Assembly (NCBI GenBank): GCA_035544835.1
Contig: DASZZV010000129.1
Coordinates: forward strand, 1-15,679
Source of the DNA: DASZZV01 sp035544835
Lineage (GTDB): Bacteria > Acidobacteriota > Thermoanaerobaculia > Gp7-AA8
Direction: 5' to 3'
Length of the DNA: 15,679 nucleotides
Both the position numbers and the translations under genes were made by a program. Positions 1 through 5,822 of this stretch are shown here, one piece after another. The notes beneath the pieces were generated by a model, which was given only the letters and a program-made list of their open reading frames with translations, was not told where the DNA came from and did no database searches. The number at the start of each line of letters is the position of its first letter. Position 1 is the stretch's first letter.

Positions 1-1581
1 TTGCGACCCTTCGAGAATCCTTTCCGGATCGATACGGAACATGATCTCTACCAGCTCATGGTCCAGAAACGGAGGGCGAATCTCGAGCGAGTGAGCCATG
101 CCGAAGACGTCGGTATCGCGAAGGAGCTGATTGAGCATGTACCGACGCGATTCCAGCTGCATCATGGTTTCGGTGATGTCGCCGTTGTGATCGGAGCTGG
201 ATAGAGGAAGCGGGCGCCAACGATTTCGAATTTCGGACTTCGAATTTCGGATTTGAAGAAGAGGCCTGGCCAGGAGCGCGTCGACCTGGGAGGGCGAGAA
301 CAGACCTCGCAGGAGACGGTAGGTGGCTAGTGCGGGATCGCGATCGATCGACAGGTTCTCCAGCTTGCGCAGTCGCTGCGAGAAGCGCGAACCTTCGCGG
401 CTGGCGAAGTTTCTGAGGAAGCCGGGAAGTCTGGAAAGAATTGGCACCAAACGCTCCGATCGATGAAAGGTCGGATATCCGGCGAAGAGCTCGTCGCCGC
501 CAATGCCTGATAGCGAGACCGTGAGTCCCGCCTGTTTCGCGAACTTCGACACCATGTAGCTATTGAAACCATCGCAGGTCGGCTGGTCCATCGCTGCGAA
601 GAAATCATCCAACTCACCCTTCACCAGTTGCTCGGTGACCGAGATGTTGGAGTGACTTGTCCCCAGCTCCTCGGCCACCCGGATCGCGTACGGCCCTTCG
701 TCGAGCTCGGACTGCGGGAAACTCATCGAAAATGTGGAAATCTTCTCCTGCCCGGCCTCGCGCATTAGACTCACGATCGCCGACGAGTCGATCCCGCCGC
801 TAAGGAAGGCGCCGAGAGGGGCGTCGGAGATGCAGTGGAGCGTCACCGCTTCCTTCAGGCAGGCCCGCACGGCGTCGATGGCGTCGCCGCGTTTGATGAT
901 GTCCGGCGGCCCTTGCGGGAAGTCCCAGTAGACTTCCTTCTTCTCGACGCCGGCCTTCCAGAGCAATGTCGTCGCGGGACCGAGCGGCTCGACACCCTCG
1001 AACATCGTCAGCGGTTCCGGCACGCTGCCCCAGTGCAGGAACTCACGGATGGCCTGCCGATTGATCGTAGAGGGTCCGCCTGGCAAAGCACGCAGCGCTC
1101 GAATCTCCGAGGCGAAGGCGACTCCACCGGGGAAGCGCCAGAGATAGAGAGGCTTGATTCCCATCCGATCGCGCGCCAGAAAAAGGTCTTCCTCTTTCCT
1201 GTCGTAGATCGCCAAAGCGAACATTCCTCGCAGCCGCTTCACCGTCGCTGCGCCCTGCCGCGCGTACATCTCCAGAATGACCTCGGTGTCGCTCTCGGAC
1301 CGAAAGCGCGCTCCATCAGCCTCGAGCTCACTCCGCAACGCGCGGAAGTTGTAGATCTCGCCATTGAAGACGATGACGTAGCGGCCATCGGCGCTGATCA
1401 TCGGCTGATGTCCCGCCGCGGAGAGATCGATGATCGAGAGACGACGGAAGCCGAGGTGAACTTCGCGCTCGGCGAAGGACCCGGCGTCGTCGGGGCCTCG
1501 CGCGATCATCGTGTCGCGCGCCGCGGCGAACTGTTCGTCGGTGATTTCGTTGCGCCCGAGGACGCCGAGGATGCCGCACAT
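1..1581 (-). CDS. asnB: Asparagine synthase (glutamine-hydrolysing), 3' end beyond the window
   Basis: Amidotransferase that hydrolyses glutamine and transfers ammonia to an adenylated carboxylate: aspartate in true asparagine synthase, possibly a sugar acid in polysaccharide loci. The protein begins MCGILGVLG, so the catalytic Cys2 of the class-II glutaminase domain is exposed after Met removal. NGEIYNF and RGPDDAG motifs follow. The synthetase P-loop SGGIDSS is near residues 261-267, and MAHSLEIRPPFLDHE lies near the visible end. All 527 codons are open with no frameshift; roughly 100 residues are expected to be missing beyond base 1. Residues about 443-454 (IRNSKSEIRN) are encoded by a heptamer-repeat arm inserted in frame in a linker of the synthetase domain. 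The start codon lies about 11 bp from another heptamer array and no Shine-Dalgarno sequence is visible. The family call is firm; the exact substrate is not. Confidence 0.93.
   Translation of the reverse strand, partial: MCGILGVLGRNEITDEQFAAARDTMIARGPDDAGSFAEREVHLGFRRLSIIDLSAAGHQPMISADGRYVIVFNGEIYNFRALRSELEADGARFRSESDTEVILEMYARQGAATVKRLRGMFALAIYDRKEEDLFLARDRMGIKPLYLWRFPGGVAFASEIRALRALPGGPSTINRQAIREFLHWGSVPEPLTMFEGVEPLGPATTLLWKAGVEKKEVYWDFPQGPPDIIKRGDAIDAVRACLKEAVTLHCISDAPLGAFLSGGIDSSAIVSLMREAGQEKISTFSMSFPQSELDEGPYAIRVAEELGTSHSNISVTEQLVKGELDDFFAAMDQPTCDGFNSYMVSKFAKQAGLTVSLSGIGGDELFAGYPTFHRSERLVPILSRLPGFLRNFASREGSRFSQRLRKLENLSIDRDPALATYRLLRGLFSPSQVDALLARPLLQIRNSKSEIRNRWRPLPLSSSDHNGDITETMMQLESRRYMLNQLLRDTDVFGMAHSLEIRPPFLDHELVEIMFRIDPERILEGSQ
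222..254. repeat. Heptamer-array arm inside asnB (locus 1, single arm)
   Basis: About 33 bp of ATTTCGA/ATTTCGG-type heptamers with one imperfect unit, ending in ATTTGAAG. It is an exact reading-frame insertion in asnB, adding about 11 residues. Only the left-type arm is present; no complementary arm follows. Confidence 0.85.
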
Positions 1582-1591
1582 GTTTTTTGGG

Positions 1592-1761
1592 GGATTTCGA
1601 ATTTCGAATTTCGAATTTCGAATTTAAAGGCAAAAGCGAGGGGAGAAGACGATTTCGGATTTCGGATTTCGGATTTCGAATTTCGAATTTAAAAGAAGAA
1701 GCGTTCGCGAATCGTTTCTGCCTTTAAATTCGAAATTCGAAATCCGAAATTCGAAATCCGA
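1592..1761. repeat. Heptamer palindromic element, locus 2 (two left arms, one right arm)
   Basis: Left arms lie at 1593-1627 and 1651-1692, each ending in AATTTAAA. The complementary right arm is at 1723-1760. The first left arm is followed by AAAGGCAAAAG, the start of the spacer type seen at 9181, and is then interrupted by the second arm. This suggests one element inserted into another. The right arm encodes the C-terminus of the S23-like protein. The left side abuts the asnB start codon. Confidence 0.9.
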
Positions 1762-2140
1762 CGTCCTCGTCGTCCTCCCGGATCTGATCTCCTCTTTCCT
1801 TGGTCGATCGTCCGATGGCGGTAAAGATGGCCAGGATCTCACGCGACTCCTGAAGAATAGGTCGAACTTCCGTATTGTCAGCTGAGACGCGCTCGACAAT
1901 GAGCTCGAGCCAGTATTCGGTTTCCGCCGCTTCTTTCTCGACGATGGCGATTTTGTGAATGAAGTCCTTGCGCGATTCAGCCCGGTTCGCTTCCCGATAG
2001 TTGGCCCCAATGGATGTCGCTGATCGAATCAGCTGCTTCGCGAGAACTTCGGAGGAACGAGCTCTCGGCAACGCATCGCAGAAGTCGATCACCTGCAGGG
2101 CGAAGCGCTTAGTGCGTTGTTCCAGATCTTTCTTGTTCAT
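1724..2140 (-). CDS. S23/IVP-type four-helix-bundle protein
   Basis: 138 residues, almost entirely helical. It carries the pattern typical of the 23S rRNA intervening-sequence/four-helix-bundle family: LAKQLIRSATSIGANYREAN near residues 33-52, then KDFIHKIAIVEKEAAETEYW. These proteins form pentameric helical bundles of unknown molecular role; some are encoded within rRNA intervening sequences, others stand alone in variable regions as here. The last dozen residues (VGFRISDFEFRI) and the TAA stop come from the right arm of the neighbouring heptamer element, so the native C-terminus is probably a few residues shorter or was replaced. The ATG lies 3 bp from another heptamer array, and no Shine-Dalgarno sequence is visible. 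Confidence 0.85.
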   Translation of the reverse strand: MNKKDLEQRTKRFALQVIDFCDALPRARSSEVLAKQLIRSATSIGANYREANRAESRKDFIHKIAIVEKEAAETEYWLELIVERVSADNTEVRPILQESREILAIFTAIGRSTKERGDQIREDDEDVGFRISDFEFRI

Positions 2141-2142
2141 GG

Positions 2143-2227
2143 GAATTCGGAATCTCGAATTTCGGATTTCGGATTTCGGATTTCGAATTTAAAAGAAGCG
2201 GGAGCTGACTTTGAATTTCGAATTTTC
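2143..2227. repeat. Heptamer array, locus 3 (one left arm plus a partial unit)
   Basis: A heptamer arm at 2143-2190 ends AATTTAAAAG, and a short second heptamer stretch lies at 2211-2226. No right arm is present. It fills the gap between the lone MNT nucleotidyltransferase gene and the four-helix-bundle gene. Confidence 0.85.
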
Positions 2228-2240
2228 ATGATCTACATGG

Positions 2241-2561
2241 TCAGGCTGCTTCATAAATGAGGCGTCGCGAACGTTCGATCCTGCGAAGTAGGTAAGGGTT
2301 TTCAATGGCAGACCTCTCCAGAAGATCGATCCTGCGCTGACAGACCGCCTCCAGATTCGCCAGCAATCCAAAGTACGCATCGGCATGCGCTGAAGGAGGC
2401 ATTCCCTCGAACTCGACCATGAAATCAAGGTCACTCTCGTCCGTGAGAGTGCCCGCGGCACCCGAGCCGAACAGCGAGAGTCGCAGGACTCGGTGTTTCC
2501 GACAAAGGCTCTCGAGGGCCTCAGCAACCGCGGGTTCGTCGATGACTCGATCCATGGTCAT
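2241..2561 (-). CDS. MNT-type minimal nucleotidyltransferase
   Basis: 106 residues of the small nucleotidyltransferase fold. Residues 32-46 hold the GSG-x10-DLD signature: GS at 32-33, and the metal-binding aspartates D44 and D46, followed by FMVEF. Members of this family usually pair with a HEPN toxin and act as antitoxins by adenylylating it (MntA/HepT systems); that is family knowledge. No HEPN partner is recognisable next to this copy, so it is either an orphan or has lost its partner to the repeats on both sides. Two ATG codons lie close together at the start (MTMDR); the upstream one is used here, and neither has a clear Shine-Dalgarno sequence. Translation would not distinguish them functionally. 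Confidence 0.82.
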   Translation of the reverse strand: MTMDRVIDEPAVAEALESLCRKHRVLRLSLFGSGAAGTLTDESDLDFMVEFEGMPPSAHADAYFGLLANLEAVCQRRIDLLERSAIENPYLLRRIERSRRLIYEAA

Positions 2562-2576
2562 AGGAGAAAGCGTAGC

Positions 2577-2598
2577 AATTTCGAATTTCGAATTAAAA
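2577..2598. repeat. Short heptamer array, locus 4
   Basis: Two to three ATTTCGA units ending AATTAAAAGAGGCGGG, the same terminal signature as larger copies. It lies about 16 bp upstream of the lone MNT gene start. Single left-type arm only. Confidence 0.75.
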
Positions 2599-2606
2599 GA
2601 GGCGGG

Positions 2607-2736
2607 TCACTTCGATTCAAGCTGTGAGATCAACTTCGAGACACTCTCGTCTTCCAGATCGACAAGAGGATCAGGCACCATGAATCGCCTCGGCCAGGAT
2701 CGCGTCGCGCAGTCGCGGCTTCAGAGCATCTCTCAT
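2607..2736 (-). other. Possible remnant of a small gene (two overlapping tiny ORFs)
   Basis: Two minus-strand mini-ORFs overlap. One (2671-2736) reads MRDALKPRLRDAILAEAI; the other (2607-2681) reads VPDPLVDLEDESVSKLISQL. Both have a plausible amphipathic composition, and a single frameshift would join them. I do not recognise a family. It lies immediately upstream of the lone MNT gene and could be what is left of a partner gene or simply noise. Confidence 0.25.
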
Positions 2737-2832
2737 GACCGTCGATTCTTCGGTGTCGCGGGAATGACCCCTTTGTCATCCCGAGCAAGGGAACGATGAG
2801 GTGAGTGTCGTTGAAGCCGAAATGAACGGATT

Positions 2833-2972
2833 GTCATCCTGAGGAGCAGGCGCGGAAGTGAAGGGCCAGGAACGCGGTGACTGCGACCGAAGGATCTTTG
2901 GTGACACTCGCGGGATTGGAACTCGGATCGCCCTGATGTCACCAAAGATCCTTCGCTGCGGCTCAGGATGAC
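2833..2972. repeat. Inverted repeat of the TCATCCTGAG type
   Basis: The ends are GTCATCCTGAG and CTCAGGATGAC. The inner stem is a perfect 19-bp match: 2888-2906 (CGAAGGATCTTTGGTGACA) pairs with 2937-2955. About 40 bp of unmatched sequence sits in the left arm between the outer and inner stems. This is a common type of dispersed bacterial palindrome. Confidence 0.85.
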
Positions 2973-2982
2973 ACTGGCCGTT

Positions 2983-3105
2983 CCGGAGTGGCGGCATCCT
3001 GCCGCCTGGCTCGGCGGCGTCCCGCGCCGCCGTCCCCGGAGAGGTCACCACCAGACGGCGCCACGGGATGGCGCCGAGCCAGGCGACAGGATGTCGCCAC
3101 TCCGA
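2983..3105. repeat. GC-rich palindrome, copy 1
   Basis: The left arm has GGAGTGGCGGCATCCTGCCG, then CCTGGCTCGGC. The right arm is its imperfect reverse complement, ending CAGGATGTCGCCACTCCG. The same family recurs at 13021-13150, with a different loop. Confidence 0.85.
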
Positions 3106-3117
3106 TCCGGCACCACC

Positions 3118-3172
3118 TGTCATTCCTCTCAGCGGTGGCACTCCGCCATTCTTCGGCTCAGGATGACAAGCT
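3118..3172. repeat. Partial TCATCC/GGATGAC palindrome
   Basis: It begins TGTCATTCCTCTCAG and ends CGGCTCAGGATGACA, the same termini as the inverted repeat at 2833-2972, with a shorter and diverged centre. Confidence 0.6.
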
Positions 3173-3186
3173 CTTCACGTCTGCGT

Positions 3187-3325
3187 AAGGGATCTCCAGA
3201 GTTCACGAACGATGTGCAGCGGAACCACGTGACCTGCGGATTGAGATCGGGTCGTTCCTCTCTACATCGTTCGTAGCCTGAGAGGTCCCTCGCCTTCCCA
3301 CCCGCACGCCGGCTCGGGATGACAG
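3187..3325. repeat. Inverted repeat with GGGATC/GGTCCC ends
   Basis: CGAACGATGT (3206-3215) pairs with ACATCGTTCG (3264-3273). Beyond the stem the right side reads GAGGTCCCTCGCC, CCCACCCGCACGCC, then GGGATGACA. The same string occurs in the right-edge repeat at 15519-15543, so both belong to one family. Confidence 0.7.
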
Positions 3326-3455
3326 CCGCTTTCACCGGGCTGATCGCTCCTGGCGATGTTCGGTGATGCGCCGGAGTATGGTGTGCTTATCTACGCTTGG
3401 TGGGTTCATTTCATTTCTCCGGCTTTCGCGAGCGCGTTCGCTGAGCGATATCTTG

Positions 3456-3725
3456 TTACTTCTGTTCTTGCCGACGAGCGCCCTCACCCGGCCTCACGGC
3501 CACCCTCTCCCTCGGGAAAGGGGAGATTTCACGAGCCGCCCAAGCGACGACGATTCCCGCTTGCCGGACTGCTTTCAATGCCTTTTCCGCAGCCTGTTGC
3601 GCGTGGAAACACAGATCCTCGAGAAACGCTCCCTCGGGCAAAGGCGATCGGGCGATCGCCAGATCGCTCCTGGCGCGGGCGAGCCAATCCTCTGCTGATC
3701 CCGGTGTCGCCCTATCCCGCGGCAT
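3456..3725 (-). CDS. HEPN-domain protein, C-terminal half replaced by a repeat
   Basis: 89 residues. The N-terminal half is typical of HEPN proteins: WLARARSDLAIARS near residues 14-27 and FHAQQAAEKALKAV near residues 40-53. Full-length relatives run to about 120-130 residues and carry a catalytic R...H motif further on. Here the frame enters the PSPEGEG-type repeat after about residue 66 and reads ISPFPRERVAVRPGEG before stopping just beyond it, so the expected ribonuclease motif is absent. The start overlaps the end of the upstream MNT gene by 14 bp, the usual coupled arrangement of MNT/HEPN pairs. It is most likely a truncated, inactive toxin. Confidence 0.75.
   Translation of the reverse strand: MPRDRATPGSAEDWLARARSDLAIARSPLPEGAFLEDLCFHAQQAAEKALKAVRQAGIVVAWAAREISPFPRERVAVRPGEGARRQEQK
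3479..3527 (-). repeat. PSPEGEG-type repeat, copy 1
   Basis: On the plus strand it begins CGCCCTCACCCGGCCTCACG and continues through CACCCTCTCCCTCGGGAAAG. It contains two dyads (GGCCTCACGGCC and CCCTCTCCC/GGGA-AGGG). It interrupts the HEPN reading frame. The other copies are at 4522-4570, 5774-5822 and (partial) 10640-10662. Confidence 0.9.
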
Positions 3726-4035
3726 AGAGCACGAGCCCTTCCTCGAGCGCTGGCTTCAGCACGAATGAGGGGTTCTCGCCATACTCCTCCACATCGCGTT
3801 CTGTCACCACCACAATGTCCTTTGGCGTCCCGATCCCCCGGAGCGCGCGGAATACCTCTCGAGCCGTGCGCCTCCTGTGGCTCCCTTCCGGCATGATCAC
3901 CAGGATATCCAGATCGCTGTTCCGTCCCAACTCCCCACGAGCGGCCGACCCGAAGAGGATAATCCGTGATGGATGCACTGCCGCCGTCACCCGCACGACG
4001 ATGTCCCGAAGTAGTTCGGGATCGGCTGTCTTCAT
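3712..4035 (-). CDS. MNT-type nucleotidyltransferase, partner of the truncated HEPN
   Basis: 107 residues with a clean nucleotidyltransferase core: LFGSAARGELGRNSDLDILV near residues 27-46, with GS at 29-30 and aspartates D41 and D43. This is the GS-x10-DxD catalytic signature. In MNT/HEPN systems this protein modifies and silences the HEPN toxin by AMP transfer (family knowledge). The HEPN gene follows with a 14-bp overlap, supporting one operon. The nucleotidyltransferase looks intact, whereas its partner is truncated, so the module is probably a decaying toxin-antitoxin pair. It starts at ATG in an AT-rich context (AATATATGAAG) with no strong Shine-Dalgarno sequence. Confidence 0.85.
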   Translation of the reverse strand: MKTADPELLRDIVVRVTAAVHPSRIILFGSAARGELGRNSDLDILVIMPEGSHRRRTAREVFRALRGIGTPKDIVVVTERDVEEYGENPSFVLKPALEEGLVLYAAG

Positions 4036-4096
4036 ATATTCGCCGCTTCCTGCTCGATGAGCGTTCGCCGTCTATTCTGCATCACTGCTGTCCTCT

Positions 4097-4405
4097 TCAA
4101 TCCGTCTTCACCGTTTCCCAGAGCACTTCCGCGTCTACGCCGAAGTACTCGTGGATCAGGACGTTCCTGAACCCCACGGCCTCCCGCCACGCCACTCCCG
4201 GGTGACGAAGTCGAATCTCCTCCGGAAGATTCCGCGCCGCTTCACCGATGATCTTCTCGAAGTTCCTCACAACGGCGTCAACGGCCATCTGCATACGATC
4301 CGAAGAGGCCGATCTCCCGCAAACCGTAATCGCCCGCCATGGTCTGTTTCTGCTCCGCCAGAGCGACAATATTTCTGCCGCGGTGCGCGTAGGCGTGGAG
4401 CTCAT
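4097..4405 (-). CDS. HepT-like (DUF86) HEPN protein, N-terminally deleted
   Basis: From about residue 38 (base 4294) the sequence is classic DUF86/HepT: AVVRNFEKIIGEAARNLPEE, then FRNVLIHEYFGVD. The R-x4-6-H catalytic motif of HEPN ribonucleases is visible as RNVLIH. The first 37 or so residues are unrelated to HepT; they are an out-of-frame reading of a nucleotidyltransferase gene, so the original start and first helices of the toxin are missing. It ends ETVKTD, slightly early for the family. Together with the overlapping MNT fragment this marks an internal deletion that fused the two halves of a MNT/HepT pair. Whether a shortened toxin is made is unknown. Confidence 0.7.
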   Translation of the reverse strand: MSSTPTRTAAEILSLWRSRNRPWRAITVCGRSASSDRMQMAVDAVVRNFEKIIGEAARNLPEEIRLRHPGVAWREAVGFRNVLIHEYFGVDAEVLWETVKTD

Positions 4406-4496
4406 CGGGTCTGCTCAGACATTGTGAATTGGCCGTTTGGATCTTGAATTTGAGAGAAGCACCGAGCGCCAGTTGCTTAGGCGATTCCTGTTTCAT
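4278..4496 (-). pseudogene. MNT nucleotidyltransferase fragment (N-terminal)
   Basis: A 72-codon frame whose end reads YGLREIGLFGSYADGR, the strand-and-GS turn at the entrance of the nucleotidyltransferase active site. It then stops where the x10-DxD part should follow. The sequence continues directly into HepT coding sequence in another frame, so the catalytic aspartates were lost in a deletion. The first 30 or so residues do not resemble the family, so the true start is uncertain; an ATG is present at 4496. Confidence 0.6.
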
Positions 4497-4521
4497 TCGT
4501 CATCATCTTCTCACCGACGAC

Positions 4522-4570
4522 CGCCCTCACCCGGCCTCACGGCCACCCTCTCCCTCGGGAGAGGGGAGAT
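4522..4570 (-). repeat. PSPEGEG-type repeat, copy 2 (fcl 3' end)
   Basis: It is nearly identical to the copy at 5774-5822, in the same orientation relative to the gene. It encodes the last residues of Fcl (LPSPEGEGGREAG) and its TGA stop. It has internal dyads GGCCTCACGGCC and CCCTCTCCC-TC-GGGAGAGGG. Confidence 0.92.
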
Positions 4571-5603
4571 GGAACGCCCCCTCGTGTGTTTTTTGGAGGC
4601 CTTCTCTCAGGGGGATGCTCGCTTTCCAGCCGAGGGCGTGGATGCGGGCCACGTCGAGGAGCTTGCGGGGCGTCCCGTCTGGCTTGGTCTCATCGAAGAC
4701 GATCTCTCCCTCGAACCCCACCACCTCTTTTATCAGTAGCGCGAGCTCGGCGATGGTGAGATCTTCACCGACGCCGACGTTGATCGTGCCGGGCTCTTCG
4801 TAGTTCTTCATGAGAAGAATCAGGGCGTCGGCGAGATCGTCAACGTGAAGAAACTCGCGTTTGGCTTTTCCGGTACCCCACACCTCGACCCGTGACGCCC
4901 CCCTGGTTTTGGCCTCGTGAAACCGTCGCATCATTCCGGGGATGACATGGGAATGGAGTGGATCGTAATTGTCCCCAGGTCCATAGATGTTGGTCGGCAT
5001 CGCCGAGATGAAGCGGGAAGGCAATTTCGGATTTCGAATTTCGAATTTCGAATTTAAAAGAGGCGGAGTGGAGGGAGCTCCGGGCTCCGATTCTTTTAAA
5101 TCCGAAATCCGAAATCCGAAATCCGAAATATCCTTCTCATTGTACTTTTCGCAGAGCTTGAGACCGACGATCTTGGCGAGGGCGTAGCCTTCGTTGGTCT
5201 CTTCGAGCGGGCCGGTGAGCAAATATTCTTCTTTGATCGGCTGCGGGGCGTCTTTCGGGTAGATGCAGGAGCTTCCGAGGTAGAGGAGCTTTTTCACATC
5301 ATTCCTGTAGGCGGCGTGAATGACGTTGGCGGCCAGCATGAGGTTTTCATAGAGAAACTCGGCCTGATGGGTGCTGTTCGCGTAGATGCCCCCGACCCGC
5401 CCGGCGGGCATAAAGACGAATTCTGGCTTCTCATTTTTGAAGAATTGATCAACGCTGCGCTGGTCGAGCAGGTCGAGCTCGGCCCGAGTGCGAAGGAGCA
5501 GGTTGTCGAATCCCTCTGTGCGTAGCTTGCGCACGACTGCTGAGCCGACCATACCGCGATGCCCTGCGACGTAGATTCGAGAAGAGGATGTGAAGGGGGT
5601 CAT
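4527..5603 (-). CDS. fcl: GDP-L-fucose synthase with an in-frame palindromic insertion
   Basis: NADPH-dependent epimerase/reductase converting GDP-4-keto-6-deoxy-mannose to GDP-L-fucose. The Rossmann motif GHRGMVGSA is at residues 14-22, SSCIYP at 111-116, and the catalytic Y140-x3-K144 in EGYALAK. After YNEK there is an extra block of about 36 residues (ISDFGFRISDLKE... to NSKFEIRNPKL), exactly encoded by a complete heptamer palindrome at 5023-5129. The normal FISAMPTNIYGPGDNYD then resumes, about residue 198. At 358 residues the protein is longer than the usual 310-325 by the insertion plus a repeat-derived tail (LPSPEGEGGREAG). Gmd is immediately upstream. The reading frame is fully open, so a functional enzyme with a surface loop is possible but unproven. 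Confidence 0.95.
   Translation of the reverse strand: MTPFTSSSRIYVAGHRGMVGSAVVRKLRTEGFDNLLLRTRAELDLLDQRSVDQFFKNEKPEFVFMPAGRVGGIYANSTHQAEFLYENLMLAANVIHAAYRNDVKKLLYLGSSCIYPKDAPQPIKEEYLLTGPLEETNEGYALAKIVGLKLCEKYNEKDISDFGFRISDLKESEPGAPSTPPLLNSKFEIRNPKLPSRFISAMPTNIYGPGDNYDPLHSHVIPGMMRRFHEAKTRGASRVEVWGTGKAKREFLHVDDLADALILLMKNYEEPGTINVGVGEDLTIAELALLIKEVVGFEGEIVFDETKPDGTPRKLLDVARIHALGWKASIPLREGLQKTHEGAFHLPSPEGEGGREAG
5023..5129. repeat. Complete heptamer palindrome inside fcl (locus 5)
   Basis: Left arm 5023-5058 ends in TTTAAA. The spacer of about 36 bp contains GGAGCTCC. The right arm at 5095-5129 begins TTTAAA and is the reverse complement of the left. The net protein insertion is close to 36 codons with no stop in the fcl frame. 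Confidence 0.95.
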
Positions 5604-5606
5604 GAG

Positions 5607-5757
5607 GGGATTTCGGATTTCGAATTTTGGATTTCGAATTTGAAAGAAGAGGGATGGGGCAATTCGGATTTCGGATTTCGGATTTTGGATTTAAAAGAAG
5701 AGGCCGTCAGCGATTGTCTTTTCTAAATTCGAAATTCGAAATTCCAATTTCGAAATC
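5607..5757. repeat. Heptamer palindromic element, locus 6 (two left arms, one right arm)
   Basis: Left arms are at 5609-5642 and 5662-5694, and the right arm at 5724-5757. The spacer reads AAGAGGCCGTCAGCGATTGT then CTTTTCTAAATTC, resembling the spacers at 1693 and 11225. The left end lies 5 bp from the fcl start codon. Confidence 0.9.
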
Positions 5758-5773
5758 CCTCTTTACGGACGCT

Positions 5774-5822
5774 TGCCCTCACCCGGCCTCACGGCCACCC
5801 TCTCCCTCGGGAGAGGGGAGAT
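5774..5822 (-). repeat. PSPEGEG-type repeat, copy 3 (gmd 3' end)
   Basis: It is almost the same sequence as copy 2. It encodes the gmd C-terminus (HLPSPEGEGGREAG) and its TGA stop. The strong dyad CCCTCTCCC/GGGAGAGGG could act in RNA as a 3' stem. Confidence 0.92.

Larger units (their letters stand above)
2737..3455. other. Gene-free stretch filled with dispersed palindromes
   Basis: I see no credible protein gene here; the open frames are shadows of palindromic repeats. The stretch holds a TCATCCTGAG-type inverted repeat (2833-2972), a GC-rich palindrome (2983-3105), a partial TCATCC...GGATGAC unit (3118-3172) and another inverted repeat (3187-3325). From about 3326 to 3455 nothing recognisable is seen. 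Confidence 0.7.

Noticed and set aside
835..1692. Long plus-strand open frame of 285 codons
   Set aside because: It is the codon-aligned antisense shadow of asnB, which has clear class-II glutaminase and synthetase motifs on the minus strand. Its end only reads heptamer repeats.
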